A stretch of DNA of 64,000 nucleotides from Poseidonibacter lekithochrous (lineage in GTDB: Bacteria > Campylobacterota > Campylobacteria > Campylobacterales > Arcobacteraceae). The DNA is taken from contig NZ_JAHKQT010000013.1 of the NCBI RefSeq assembly GCF_018861145.1, positions 62,001 to 126,000 on the forward strand, in the 5' to 3' direction. Made by a program: the position numbers and the translations under genes. Below are positions 9,386-17,249 of this stretch, piece after piece. Under the pieces are notes generated by a model that ran no database searches, had not been told where the DNA came from, and was given only the letters and a program-made list of their open reading frames with translations. Position 1 is the first letter of the stretch. Each line of letters opens with the position of its first letter.

Positions 9386-9415
9386 AATAAATAGTAGGAA
9401 ATCCTACTATTTATT
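9386..9415. terminator. bidirectional terminator between pepA and the metallohydrolase gene
   Basis: A 13-bp perfect stem (9386-9398 pairs with 9403-9415) with a 4-base loop. A and T runs at either end allow it to work for both converging genes. Confidence 0.8.
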
Positions 9416-9432
9416 TCAGATAATCTTACGCT

Positions 9433-10362
9433 TTATTTCATCAAAGCATTTTCATATTTTGGATAAAGATTAATAACAGATCTCTCAAACTCATCTTCAA
9501 TCATTGCAAGATTTGCAAACTCAACTGGTTTAGGAAGTTGTAGTATTTCATATACACTTAGTCCTTGTTCTGCTGAATCTTTTAAAGTCTTATCTAAATA
9601 GATAAGATATCTTTTCATTTGATCAATTGATTCTCTTCCTGTAGATATTGGACCATGTCCTGGAACTAAGACTTTAAAATCAACTTTTCGTAAATCTTCT
9701 AAAGCTTTTATCCAGTTTTCAATATTTGCATGAGGAGTTGCGGCAACTCTATTGTAAAAGATTAAATCAGATGCAAATAAAGTTTTCGTATATTCATCAT
9801 AAAGAGCTATATCAGAACTTGTATGTCCCTCTAGATAAATCACTTTTAATTTATGTTTCCCAAGATTAATATATTTATCTTTTAACTCATCTAACTCTTT
9901 TGTTGGAGCTTTGAGTTTTGTATCTTGCATCCATTTATAAGTTAGATTGAAAAGATTTCCTATATATAAATCTCCATTATCAACAATGTCTTTTTTTGTG
10001 TATTTTGTAGCTAAAATTTCAGAGTCTTTAAAAGCAGAGTTACCTAAAAAATGATCAGGATGATGATGTGTATTTATTACAGTTACAATTGGTTTAGATG
10101 TAATTGTTCTAATTGATTTAAGCATTTGTTCTCCATACTTAGAAGAAGAACCTGTATCTATAACTATCACACCATCTTGTGTAACAATAAAAGCACTATT
10201 TGAAATATCACCACCATTTTTTACATTGAAGAACTCTTTTTTTCCAATAAATACATAAGTGTTTTCTGCAATTTTTTCTGGTTTTAAATTATAGTTATAA
10301 TCATTTGCAAATAAAACTGTAGAAAACAAACTCAAAAATAATAGTTGATTAAAAAATTTCAT
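9433..10362 (-). CDS. quinoprotein relay system zinc metallohydrolase
   Basis: Exported metallo-beta-lactamase-fold protein of 309 residues with a Sec signal peptide (about 1-19). The dinuclear metal motif H99-x-H101-x-D103-H104 (THHHPDHFLGN) is intact, with further histidines in LEGHTSSD and VPGHGPIS. The fold is shared by many hydrolases. The neighbourhood (SoxYZ-like carrier, XoxJ-like protein, PedF cytochrome) matches the NCBI family named quinoprotein relay system zinc metallohydrolase, of unproved reaction. It is the last gene of a four-gene leftward operon with a 9-bp gap to the carrier. A thioester or persulfide on the carrier is a possible substrate (inference). Confidence 0.8.
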   Translation of the reverse strand: MKFFNQLLFLSLFSTVLFANDYNYNLKPEKIAENTYVFIGKKEFFNVKNGGDISNSAFIVTQDGVIVIDTGSSSKYGEQMLKSIRTITSKPIVTVINTHHHPDHFLGNSAFKDSEILATKYTKKDIVDNGDLYIGNLFNLTYKWMQDTKLKAPTKELDELKDKYINLGKHKLKVIYLEGHTSSDIALYDEYTKTLFASDLIFYNRVAATPHANIENWIKALEDLRKVDFKVLVPGHGPISTGRESIDQMKRYLIYLDKTLKDSAEQGLSVYEILQLPKPVEFANLAMIEDEFERSVINLYPKYENALMK

Positions 10363-10371
10363 CCGATACTC

Positions 10372-11130
10372 CTATATTTTTGTTTTTACTTCAAATTTAT
10401 TACCATCCGTATCCGTAATAAATAGTTTATAAGCACCAAGACCTGCTTTTGTTTCAAGAGTAATTCTTGGATTTTCACTAACAGAACCATACAAATCAAT
10501 TTTTCCAATAGTTTGTGAGTCAATTTTTATATCAACTTCTGATATATAAAAAGATGGATTTCCTACAAAAAGTCCTGTTTCCATTGGATGGAAAATTGAC
10601 CATTTGATTCTATAGGTATTATCTTTTTTCCAAACTTTACTTTTTGTTTTTCCTAGCAAGTCTTCAAAACTCTCCATTTGGCTAGCTTCAGATGCAACGG
10701 AACATCCTCCACCAAAACTATTTATATTAGCACTTCCTATATGCCATAAACCATCTTCATCTAAAACAGCAGCTCTAAGTGGTGTACCTTGTGCTACTTT
10801 GATATTTAAAGATAAAATAGCTTTCATCTGACCCAAGTGATAATCTGCAACTTTAACAATAGCATTTATATCTGCAAAGACTAAAAGTCTTGTTGCTTTT
10901 TTGATTTTTGTAGCGTCAATAAATATAGGAACTTGAAGTGGATTATCAGCAAATGAGGGAACATTAATTTTGATATTTTTATCATCGAAGATGTATTTAT
11001 CATCTCCAATCATTTGTTTTATTGTTTCATTCCAAAAGGATGAATTTAGAGGATCTTTAGCGAAGCTTACTTGATTTATTATTAATAGTAAAAAGAATAT
11101 TTTTACTATGTTTTTAATACTTTTTTTCAT
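10372..11130 (-). CDS. quinoprotein-associated SoxYZ-like carrier protein
   Basis: Exported fusion of 252 residues with a signal peptide at about 1-24. The SoxY-like half ends with the carrier cysteine C143 in SFGGGCSVAS, the counterpart of the swinging-arm GGC motif of SoxY. A SoxZ-like immunoglobulin domain follows from about residue 165 to the end. No soxA, soxB or soxX genes are near, and the family is known from PQQ dehydrogenase clusters, so it is unlikely to serve thiosulfate oxidation. It may carry a thiol-linked group made or cleaved by the neighbouring metallohydrolase. Confidence 0.8.
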   Translation of the reverse strand: MKKSIKNIVKIFFLLLIINQVSFAKDPLNSSFWNETIKQMIGDDKYIFDDKNIKINVPSFADNPLQVPIFIDATKIKKATRLLVFADINAIVKVADYHLGQMKAILSLNIKVAQGTPLRAAVLDEDGLWHIGSANINSFGGGCSVASEASQMESFEDLLGKTKSKVWKKDNTYRIKWSIFHPMETGLFVGNPSFYISEVDIKIDSQTIGKIDLYGSVSENPRITLETKAGLGAYKLFITDTDGNKFEVKTKI

Positions 11131-11166
11131 AGCTTACCTTTTAAAGTTTAAGTTTTCATTTTCATC

Positions 11167-12027
11167 TTATTGTAAAGCAAGTGGAAGTTCATAATTAACA
11201 TTGTATTTTTTAAATATTTCTTTTAGTATACCTTTTTGAATATATTCTTCAATATAACCTTCAATCTCATATCCTAAAGGTCTAAAATCAGTTCGTACAG
11301 CGATTCCTAAATCCCACTTAGATTTTACGTAATCTATTTTTTTTGTCATAAAGTACTTGTCTTTATTTTCATTATAATTTAAAGCAAACTCTAATTGTGA
11401 TTTCAATCCTGCAACTGCTTGAATTTTTCCACTTTTTAAATCTTCTATTGCTGTAAGAATTGAAGGATAGTGAATAACATTAGATCTTAATTTTCCCATA
11501 AAAGATGAAGTTAAATGTGCATCGGGAAGAGTGTCTAACTCAACACCAATTTTATTGTACATAAAAACACCAAGAGTATTAATTTCAGGGATCTTTTCTC
11601 TATTTGTTGCTATTACCCAACTTTCAGCATGATAAGGAGCTTTCATAACAACAAGTTCATTACTAAGCTCTCCCGTACTTTTATCTTTTTCTCTAATAAA
11701 TTCATAATCATATGGTATACGAAGCATTACATCCGCTTTTGTTTTGTGGATTAAATGCCCCTTCCAGATTACATTTCTTAAGTCATCATCTAATGTTTCA
11801 TCAGAACCTGTCCAATACCAAGTAGGTTTTACACCCATTGATTTTGCTATTTCTTTTCCTAGATCAATATCAATTCCTTTAGCAATTCCATCTTCAATAT
11901 ATGAATAAGGAGGGAAATTCTCATATATAGCAATGATGATATCACCAGATTCTTTGATTTCTTCTACAGACCTAGCATTTAGGTTTGATATTATTAAAAT
12001 GATTAGAAATGTAATCTTGTATAACAT
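11167..12027 (-). CDS. quinoprotein dehydrogenase-associated periplasmic binding protein (XoxJ/MxaJ-like)
   Basis: Exported type-2 periplasmic binding protein of 286 residues (signal peptide about 1-18), with the SBP_bac_3 pattern of GDIIIAIYENFPPYSYIEDG near the mature N-terminus and GIDIDLGKEIAKSMG after it. There is no adjacent permease in this operon. In methanol dehydrogenase clusters the homologous MxaJ/XoxJ is thought to assist dehydrogenase maturation rather than import. The next gene upstream encodes the cytochrome c partner, as in xoxF-xoxG-xoxJ groups. Family by remembered resemblance; function not proved. Confidence 0.75.
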   Translation of the reverse strand: MLYKITFLIILIISNLNARSVEEIKESGDIIIAIYENFPPYSYIEDGIAKGIDIDLGKEIAKSMGVKPTWYWTGSDETLDDDLRNVIWKGHLIHKTKADVMLRIPYDYEFIREKDKSTGELSNELVVMKAPYHAESWVIATNREKIPEINTLGVFMYNKIGVELDTLPDAHLTSSFMGKLRSNVIHYPSILTAIEDLKSGKIQAVAGLKSQLEFALNYNENKDKYFMTKKIDYVKSKWDLGIAVRTDFRPLGYEIEGYIEEYIQKGILKEIFKKYNVNYELPLALQ

Positions 12028-12036
12028 ATGTTTATC

Positions 12037-12453
12037 CTATAAATCGTCTGTCGGTAAAGTTTCTAGCCATGATCTAATTGACCAAATTGCTTCAGGTGAT
12101 AATACATCACCAAATGGAGGCATATAAACATTTCCATTTCTAACAGCACCTTCTTTTACTTTTGTAATAAAATATTCATCAATATCATCATCAGCTGCAT
12201 CTAAAGCTCTTAAATCCGGAGCAACTCCACCAGACACTGCACCTAACCCATGACATCTTGCACAGTTAGTATTATATGCACCTTTACCTATTTCAATCGC
12301 AATTTCATTACCTCTCAAAGGGTTAACAACTACATCATCTGCAATTTTTTCTAAACCTTTTGTTTCAACAGAATGTGGAACTACATCCCCATGACCAAAT
12401 GCTAATGTAGATGTTGCTAATACTACAAGTGCAATTTTCTTTATATTTTTCAT
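12037..12453 (-). CDS. pedF: cytochrome c-550, PedF type (electron acceptor of the quinoproteins)
   Basis: Single-haem periplasmic cytochrome c of 138 residues. After a signal peptide (about 1-20) the mature chain starts HGDVVP. The haem site is C64-A-R-C67-H68 and the likely axial ligand is M111 in VYMPPFGD. The flanking text GAYNTNCARCHGLGAVSGG closely recalls PedF of Pseudomonas putida, the electron acceptor for its ethanol dehydrogenases. It is first in a leftward operon with the XoxJ-like, SoxYZ-like and metallohydrolase genes. A GCTA tandem box and a TATACT -10 lie just upstream (12482-12513). AAAGGACG precedes the ATG. Confidence 0.85.
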   Translation of the reverse strand: MKNIKKIALVVLATSTLAFGHGDVVPHSVETKGLEKIADDVVVNPLRGNEIAIEIGKGAYNTNCARCHGLGAVSGGVAPDLRALDAADDDIDEYFITKVKEGAVRNGNVYMPPFGDVLSPEAIWSIRSWLETLPTDDL

Positions 12454-12481
12454 TTTCGTCCTTTTTCGTTTCGATATTGGA

Positions 12482-12513
12482 AGTATATATTTATTTTATA
12501 GCTTGATTATAGC
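12482..12513 (-). promoter_or_regulatory. GCTA tandem-box promoter of the pedF operon
   Basis: On the minus strand, GCTA (12513-12510), 7 bases, GCTA (12502-12499), 11 bases, then TATACT (12487-12482). The two GCTA start points are 11 bp apart and no separate -35 is visible. Same geometry as six other island promoters; it is back to back with the box at 12535. Confidence 0.8.
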
Positions 12514-12534
12514 GCTTTTTTAGAAATTTTACTT

Positions 12535-12566
12535 GCTATAGTCAAGCTATAATTTTCTAATACAAT
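12535..12566 (+). promoter_or_regulatory. GCTA tandem-box promoter of the Tau/Ssu-like ABC operon
   Basis: GCTA at 12535 and 12546, then 11 bases, then the -10 TACAAT at 12561-12566. The spacer between the GCTA units is TAGTCAA, close to TAATCAA in the divergent box. The second GCTA also reads GCTATAAT, a possible overlapping extended -10. Confidence 0.8.
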
Positions 12567-12590
12567 TGTGAAACTATTCAAGGAGTAATT

Positions 12591-13559
12591 GTGAGATTAA
12601 AAATACTTATATTTATGTTTATAAGCTTATTAAATTTAAATGCAAATGAAAAGATAAAAGTTGGTGTATTAGCTTTTGGAACTGTAAATTGGGAATTAGA
12701 TGTTTTAAAACACAATAAACTTGATAAAAAATATGGAATAGACGTAGAAGTTGTTAAATTAGCTTCAAAAAATGCAGTATCAATTGCCTTACAATCTAAT
12801 AGTGTAGATGTTATCGTAAATGACTGGGTTTGGGTAAATAGACAAAAGTCAAGTGGAAAGAATATCGCATTTTATCCTTATTCTAAAGCTGTTGGGGCTT
12901 TATATGTAAATGATGAAAAAATAAAATCACTTGAAGATTTATCAGAAAAAAGATTAGGAATAGCAGGTGGAAATGTTGATAAAACATGGCTATTATTTAG
13001 AGCTTATTATAAGAATAAATATAATAAAGATTTAAAAGATATAGTAACTCCTGTCTTTGCAGCACCTCCAATTTTATATAAAAAAATGCTTGATAAATCA
13101 TTAAATGCTACAATTAATTTTTGGCATTTTAATGCAAAATTAGACTCAAAAGGATTTAAAAGATTGTTAGGAGTTAAGGAGATTTTAGAAGAATTAAATA
13201 TAAGTAGTAATATTCCTCTTATTGGTTGGACTTTTAGTAAAGATTTTGCAAATAATAATACAAAAGCAATAAATAGTTTTTTACAAGCCTCTTATGAAAC
13301 AAAAAAATTATTAAGTACTTCACCTTCCCAATGGAATAGAATTAAACCCTTAATGAAAGTAAAAAATGAAGAGATGTTTAAAGCTTTAAAAAATGGTTAT
13401 ATAAATGGTATAGTAAAAAACTTCTCTACAATACATATTGAAAATTCTAAAAAAGTATTTGATATTTTATATAAAGAAGGTGGAAAAAAACTAGTAGGAA
13501 ATAGTACTTCTTTAAATACTGAAATATTCTGGAATTTTAATCCAGATATTAATTGGTAA
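12591..13559 (+). CDS. ABC transporter periplasmic substrate-binding protein (SsuA/TauA/NMT1-like)
   Basis: Exported binding protein of 322 residues; signal peptide about 1-18 (cut near NANEKIKV). Family marks are IKVGVLAFGTVNWELDVLK at the start, then ALQSNSVDVIVNDWVWV and YPYSKAVGALYV. The set SBP-permease-ATPase matches nitrate/taurine/sulfonate importers. The ligand cannot be read from sequence. The island box upstream suggests it imports something for quinoprotein alcohol oxidation, such as a cofactor, metal complex or substrate. The start is GTG with AAGGAGT seven bases before it. Confidence 0.8.
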   Translation: MRLKILIFMFISLLNLNANEKIKVGVLAFGTVNWELDVLKHNKLDKKYGIDVEVVKLASKNAVSIALQSNSVDVIVNDWVWVNRQKSSGKNIAFYPYSKAVGALYVNDEKIKSLEDLSEKRLGIAGGNVDKTWLLFRAYYKNKYNKDLKDIVTPVFAAPPILYKKMLDKSLNATINFWHFNAKLDSKGFKRLLGVKEILEELNISSNIPLIGWTFSKDFANNNTKAINSFLQASYETKKLLSTSPSQWNRIKPLMKVKNEEMFKALKNGYINGIVKNFSTIHIENSKKVFDILYKEGGKKLVGNSTSLNTEIFWNFNPDINW

Positions 13560-13567
13560 AAGCTCAA

Positions 13568-14302
13568 ATGCCAAGCCAAAATAGATTTATTTCTATATTA
13601 ATGATATTTATATTATGGCAGACCTTTGCTTTATTATTAAATACAGATACCTTTCCAAGTGCAATTGATGTTTTTAAAAGCTTATTCTTTCATTTAAATG
13701 AAGGAGAACTTCTTTATCATCTGACTATTACTTTGACAAGAGTTGTTATTACTTTCTTTATTGCAATGGCTATTGGCATTTTATTTGGTATTTTAATGGG
13801 ATCATATAAAAGAATTGATAATGCACTAGATACCTTACTTATAATAGGACTAAATATTCCTGCTCTTGTAACTATTATACTTTGTTACATTTGGTTTGGA
13901 TTAACAGATGCAGCTGCACTTTTAGCAGTAGTTTTAAATAAAGTTCCAACTGTTATTGTAACAGTACGTGAAGGTGCTAGAACAGTTGAGCAAAAATATA
14001 TGCAAATAGCACAAATTTATAAAGTATCAAAAATTGATACCTTAAATAAAATTTATTTACCACAAATTTATCCTTATATAATGGCCAGTGCAAGAACTGG
14101 ACTTTCACTTATTTGGAAGATTGTTTTAGTTGTTGAGTTATTAGGTAGAAGTTCGGGTATTGGGTTTCAATTATCTATGTTTTTTCAGTTTTTTGATATT
14201 ACAAGTATTATGGCTTATTCTTTGGCATTTATTATAGTAATCTTATTAATTGAAACATATATTTTAAGACCCTTAGAGAAAAAAGCAAACAAGTGGAGAT
14301 AA
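13568..14302 (+). CDS. ABC transporter permease (SsuC/TauC-like)
   Basis: Inner-membrane permease of about 244 residues with roughly six hydrophobic helices and the binding-protein-dependent permease loop near GRSSGIGFQLS. I chose ATG 13568; a TTG at 13553 in frame would add five residues and overlap the binding-protein gene by 7 bp. It directly follows the substrate-binding gene and is one base before the ATPase gene, so the three form one importer. Substrate unknown. Confidence 0.8.
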   Translation: MPSQNRFISILMIFILWQTFALLLNTDTFPSAIDVFKSLFFHLNEGELLYHLTITLTRVVITFFIAMAIGILFGILMGSYKRIDNALDTLLIIGLNIPALVTIILCYIWFGLTDAAALLAVVLNKVPTVIVTVREGARTVEQKYMQIAQIYKVSKIDTLNKIYLPQIYPYIMASARTGLSLIWKIVLVVELLGRSSGIGFQLSMFFQFFDITSIMAYSLAFIIVILLIETYILRPLEKKANKWR

Positions 14303-14303
14303 G

Positions 14304-15026
14304 ATGTTAGATATAAATATAAGTTCAAAAAAATATCAAGATAATAAAATTATAGAAAATTTAAAACTTGAAGTAAATGAAAGTGAATTTATATCAATTA
14401 TTGGACCTTCAGGTTGTGGTAAAACTACACTTTTAAACATAATATCAAATACTGATAATGATTTTTTAGGGTCAATTTTATTTGATGAAAGAAATATAGT
14501 AGATAGTAATATTGGAGTTATGTTTCAAGATTCAAGACTTATTCCATGGCTTACAATCTTTGAAAATATAATGCTAGTTTCTAATACTAAAGATGAAGAA
14601 TTGATTTTACAATCTTTAGTAGAAGTTGGTTTAGAAAATTATATAGATTCTTATGCAAAAGAGCTGTCAGGAGGAATGCAAAGAAGAGCAGCATTAGTTA
14701 GAGCTTTTATAAATAAACCTGATGTTTTATTACTTGATGAACCTTTTATCTCATTAGATTATCCAACTGCACAAGCTTTAAGAAGTGATTTTTTAAAGTT
14801 TTATAAAAAGTACAAGCCAACTGTTATTTTTATAACTCATGATTTTAAAGAAGCAGTTTCTTTATCTAATAGAATAATTTTTTTAGATTCAAAACCTATG
14901 AAGATTGTTTTAGATTATGAAAATAAAAATGACTTTTCTTCAAACCTTGAAGACTTAGAAATAGAAAAAATAAAAGAAAATATTTTAGCAAAATATCCTG
15001 GTATTTTATCTGGAAGTATAAGCTAA
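14304..15026 (+). CDS. ABC transporter ATP-binding protein (SsuB/TauB-like)
   Basis: ATPase of 240 residues with a full set of motifs: Walker A GPSGCGKTT near residue 35, Q loop FQDSRLIPW, signature LSGGMQRRAAL, Walker B VLLLDEPF followed by ISLD, and switch histidine in FITHDFKEA. It energises the importer encoded just upstream. Its end meets the DUF302 gene tail to tail across a perfect inverted repeat that works as a terminator. Confidence 0.85.
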   Translation: MLDINISSKKYQDNKIIENLKLEVNESEFISIIGPSGCGKTTLLNIISNTDNDFLGSILFDERNIVDSNIGVMFQDSRLIPWLTIFENIMLVSNTKDEELILQSLVEVGLENYIDSYAKELSGGMQRRAALVRAFINKPDVLLLDEPFISLDYPTAQALRSDFLKFYKKYKPTVIFITHDFKEAVSLSNRIIFLDSKPMKIVLDYENKNDFSSNLEDLEIEKIKENILAKYPGILSGSIS

Positions 15027-15054
15027 ATAGTTTAAAGTACTTAAACTATTTAGC
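15022..15054. terminator. bidirectional terminator
   Basis: Perfect 14-bp inverted repeat: 15022-15035 pairs with 15041-15054, loop AGTAC. It overlaps the stop codon of the ABC ATPase gene and abuts the end of the opposing DUF302 gene. Confidence 0.75.
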
Positions 15055-15525
15055 TTACTCCAAACTATTTTCAATAAGTTGTAAAATCTCTTTATTTACT
15101 TTTTCTAATACTTTACTTTCTTTATTTGATACTTTTGCAAATCTATATACTATTTTTACAAGATTTTTTTCATTATTTAACTCATATAAAGCAATTGATA
15201 AAGGACAAAACATTAGATTATTTGGATTTTCTTCCATCATCTCTAATGTTAAAGTTTGTCTACAAAAACCTATTTTTTGTGCATTTTTAAAAATAGGCTC
15301 TTTTTTATAAAATGAGGAGATGTTTTTTACAGCATTTCCAATATCCGCTTTATATGAGGAAATAAATCCATTTTGGCTTATCTCATCTGAAAGTGTGAAC
15401 ATTATAGTTGAATATCTACCTTGTACTTCATAAATCACATAATCAGAATGAATTGTCTTTTTATACTGTGCTTGCAAGTTTAATGAAAATATTACAAAGA
15501 TAAAAAACAATATAAAAACTCTCAT
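15055..15525 (-). CDS. exported DUF302-like protein
   Basis: Exported protein of 156 residues with a signal peptide at about 1-19. The core IGFCRQTLTLEMMEENPNNL followed by MFCPLSIALYEL resembles the DUF302 fold, with two cysteines (in GFC and FCP) that could form a disulfide or bind something. DUF302 proteins are often exported and of unknown function. The gene is second in a leftward operon, one base after the PQQ-system binding protein, so it is probably an accessory of that ABC system. The family call is from memory of the pattern. Confidence 0.6.
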   Translation of the reverse strand: MRVFILFFIFVIFSLNLQAQYKKTIHSDYVIYEVQGRYSTIMFTLSDEISQNGFISSYKADIGNAVKNISSFYKKEPIFKNAQKIGFCRQTLTLEMMEENPNNLMFCPLSIALYELNNEKNLVKIVYRFAKVSNKESKVLEKVNKEILQLIENSLE

Positions 15526-15526
15526 T

Positions 15527-16675
15527 TTATTTTTTACACTCTACTTTATAAGCTGCAATTCCTAAAGTATCTAAATCATTCGTTGGATGTAAAAAACCAT
15601 CTTGAGGTGAAGTTGAAACTAATGCATTAGGTTGAACAAGAGCCACTGGCATTCTCATTTGTCCATTAAAGTCTCTATATGTTAACTTTCTTCCTTTATA
15701 AGCTCCTAATTCAAAATCTTTTGAATAAATATAATCTAAAGATGTTTTCATATCCATGCTTTTTGTTTTTGTTACACTCGTAACAATAGTTCTAATAGCA
15801 ACCCAAGCTGCAAAATCTTCATCTTCCATCCATCTTGAAGCAAACTTTTCAAACCTTTTTTGCATTTGAGCTGCACCCCATTGTTCAATTACTTTATGCC
15901 AAGTTTTAGAAGTCAAACCTTGTGTTCCAGCAAGCGGTCTTGGAAGCCAAGAGTTAAAATAAATAAATTCTCCAAAGTCCCCATAATTGTCAGCAGTAAC
16001 AATTACATCATAATCACTAGCTTGAGTAAATACAGGTAATTCATCAGCAGCTTTTCTTCTAATATCTGCATCATAAACCCATTGTTTTTCTTCTACTATT
16101 TTTGCATTGAATTTTTTTACTGCTCTTTTAATATCTTTTTTGATTTGTAAATCTTTTTCTTTTGTTCCTGAAATTAAAAAGATATCTTTAAAATTTCTTT
16201 TTATTAAAAATTGAACTAGTCCATCATATAGCATTGCATTTGAAGCAATAGTATGTAAAAGATTGTTTTGACATACATTTTGTCTAAAATCAGAATTTTT
16301 ATTTGCTATATTGAAGAATATTGCTTTTTTAAATAAAGGGTTACTAAGAAGTTCATTTAAGAAATCATCTTCAACTTTTAATAAAACAAAAGAGTTCTTT
16401 TCTTTTATAAATTTTTCTAGTGAAGATAACAACTCTTTTTTATCAGATGAAACTTTTTCTACTAACTTATATTTTTGATTCAAAAACTTTGCTGTTTTAT
16501 TAGAATCTTTTACAGCTATTTTAGCTCCTTGTATTCCTAAGTCCTCAGGTATCTTAATAACATTTGATAAAACAGGAGGTCTTTGTATTTTTTGTTCTAA
16601 GTATAAAATATTTACTTCCAAAATATCTGCTTTTATAAATGAAAATAAAAGTGTAAGAAATAGTACTATTCTCAT
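15527..16675 (-). CDS. PQQ-alcohol-dehydrogenase-system ABC substrate-binding protein (PedC/LutA-like)
   Basis: Exported protein of 382 residues (signal peptide about 1-16) with a periplasmic type-1 binding fold. The N-terminal ILEVNILYLEQKIQRPPVLS and the distal RPLAGTQGLTSKTWHKVIEQ match the family named ABC transporter, substrate-binding protein, PQQ-dependent alcohol dehydrogenase system. Relatives in Pseudomonas putida (Ped ABC system) and Methylorubrum (Lut) are tied to lanthanide-dependent growth. It is transcribed away from the propeller, ATPase and permease genes, from a back-to-back pair of GCTA boxes, so the whole system is co-regulated. Confidence 0.75.
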   Translation of the reverse strand: MRIVLFLTLLFSFIKADILEVNILYLEQKIQRPPVLSNVIKIPEDLGIQGAKIAVKDSNKTAKFLNQKYKLVEKVSSDKKELLSSLEKFIKEKNSFVLLKVEDDFLNELLSNPLFKKAIFFNIANKNSDFRQNVCQNNLLHTIASNAMLYDGLVQFLIKRNFKDIFLISGTKEKDLQIKKDIKRAVKKFNAKIVEEKQWVYDADIRRKAADELPVFTQASDYDVIVTADNYGDFGEFIYFNSWLPRPLAGTQGLTSKTWHKVIEQWGAAQMQKRFEKFASRWMEDEDFAAWVAIRTIVTSVTKTKSMDMKTSLDYIYSKDFELGAYKGRKLTYRDFNGQMRMPVALVQPNALVSTSPQDGFLHPTNDLDTLGIAAYKVECKK

Positions 16676-16699
16676 GATCTTTCCTTCTTTTTTTCTTTA

Positions 16700-16731
16700 A
16701 GTATATATAACTTTTATAGCTTCAGTTTAGC
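16700..16731 (-). promoter_or_regulatory. GCTA tandem-box promoter of the binding protein/DUF302 operon
   Basis: Minus strand: GCTA (16731-16728), spacer AACTGAA, GCTA (16720-16717), 11 bases, TATACT (16705-16700). Same spacing as the other island promoters. Confidence 0.8.
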
Positions 16732-16744
16732 ATATGTATATATT

Positions 16745-16776
16745 GCTAAACTCAGGCTATAATCATTTACTACAAT
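16745..16776 (+). promoter_or_regulatory. GCTA tandem-box promoter of the propeller/ABC operon
   Basis: GCTA at 16745 and 16756, 11 bases, then TACAAT at 16771-16776. It is divergent from the box at 16700-16731, 13 bp away. Confidence 0.8.
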
Positions 16777-16804
16777 TTTAGAATCAAAAAATTAAGGAGA
16801 AGAT

Positions 16805-17224
16805 ATGAAAAAGATTGCAATGTTTGTAATTATGCTATTTTTAACAGGGGAGTTTGCTTTTGCAAAGAACTTAAAAGGTTTATTACATTCAAGAACAACA
16901 TTATCACCTATTAATATTAGTGCAGGTGAACCATTAGCTACTGAACCTTATAAATTAGAAGCAGGAAAATACTACAAGCTTATTATTAAAAGTGATGGTT
17001 CAAGAGAAGTACCTATTGTAGGCGCTAATTTTTTTAGAAATATTTGGGTAAATCAAGTATCTATTAATGACATTGAAGTAAGACCCTTAGGAATAGATAG
17101 TTTTGAATTTGATGATGAAGGTGCTATTGAGCTTACATTTATACCAATTAAACCAGGTACTTATACATTAGGTCTTCCTACAGCAAAAAGTGATAGAGAA
17201 CGAGCTACTTTTATTGTTGAATAA
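16805..17224 (+). CDS. exported small beta-rich protein, cupredoxin-like pattern, function unknown
   Basis: Exported protein of 139 residues (signal peptide about 1-20, cut near AFAKN). The mature part reads as a beta sandwich: LEAGKYYKLIIKSDG, NIWVNQVSIND and FIPIKPGTYTLG recall the strands and the PGTY end of cupredoxins. The mature chain has no cysteine or methionine and its only histidine is near the N-terminus, so a blue-copper site cannot form. It is first in an operon with the YVTN propeller and the PQQ-type ABC genes under a GCTA box, so it probably serves that system. AAGGAGA precedes the ATG. Confidence 0.6.
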   Translation: MKKIAMFVIMLFLTGEFAFAKNLKGLLHSRTTLSPINISAGEPLATEPYKLEAGKYYKLIIKSDGSREVPIVGANFFRNIWVNQVSINDIEVRPLGIDSFEFDDEGAIELTFIPIKPGTYTLGLPTAKSDRERATFIVE

Positions 17225-17249
17225 TATAAAATATTAAAGGAGATAAAAA

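Noticed and set aside
10372-11130. Thiosulfate-oxidation (Sox) cluster suggested by the SoxYZ-like gene
   Set aside because: No soxA, soxB, soxX or soxCD genes are present and all neighbours are quinoprotein accessory genes.
11933-12127. Plus-strand reading frame across the pedF/XoxJ junction
   Set aside because: It is the complement of two well-supported genes and has no protein features.
12548-12553. TATAAT overlapping the second GCTA as the real -10, making GCTA only an extended -10
   Set aside because: TATAAT-like overlap exists in some boxes, but a TANNNT hexamer lies exactly 11 bases after the second GCTA in all seven promoters, including those where the overlap is poor (TATACA, TATATT, TAAAAG). 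The fixed outer spacing is the better explanation; the overlap remains possible for the AraC gene.
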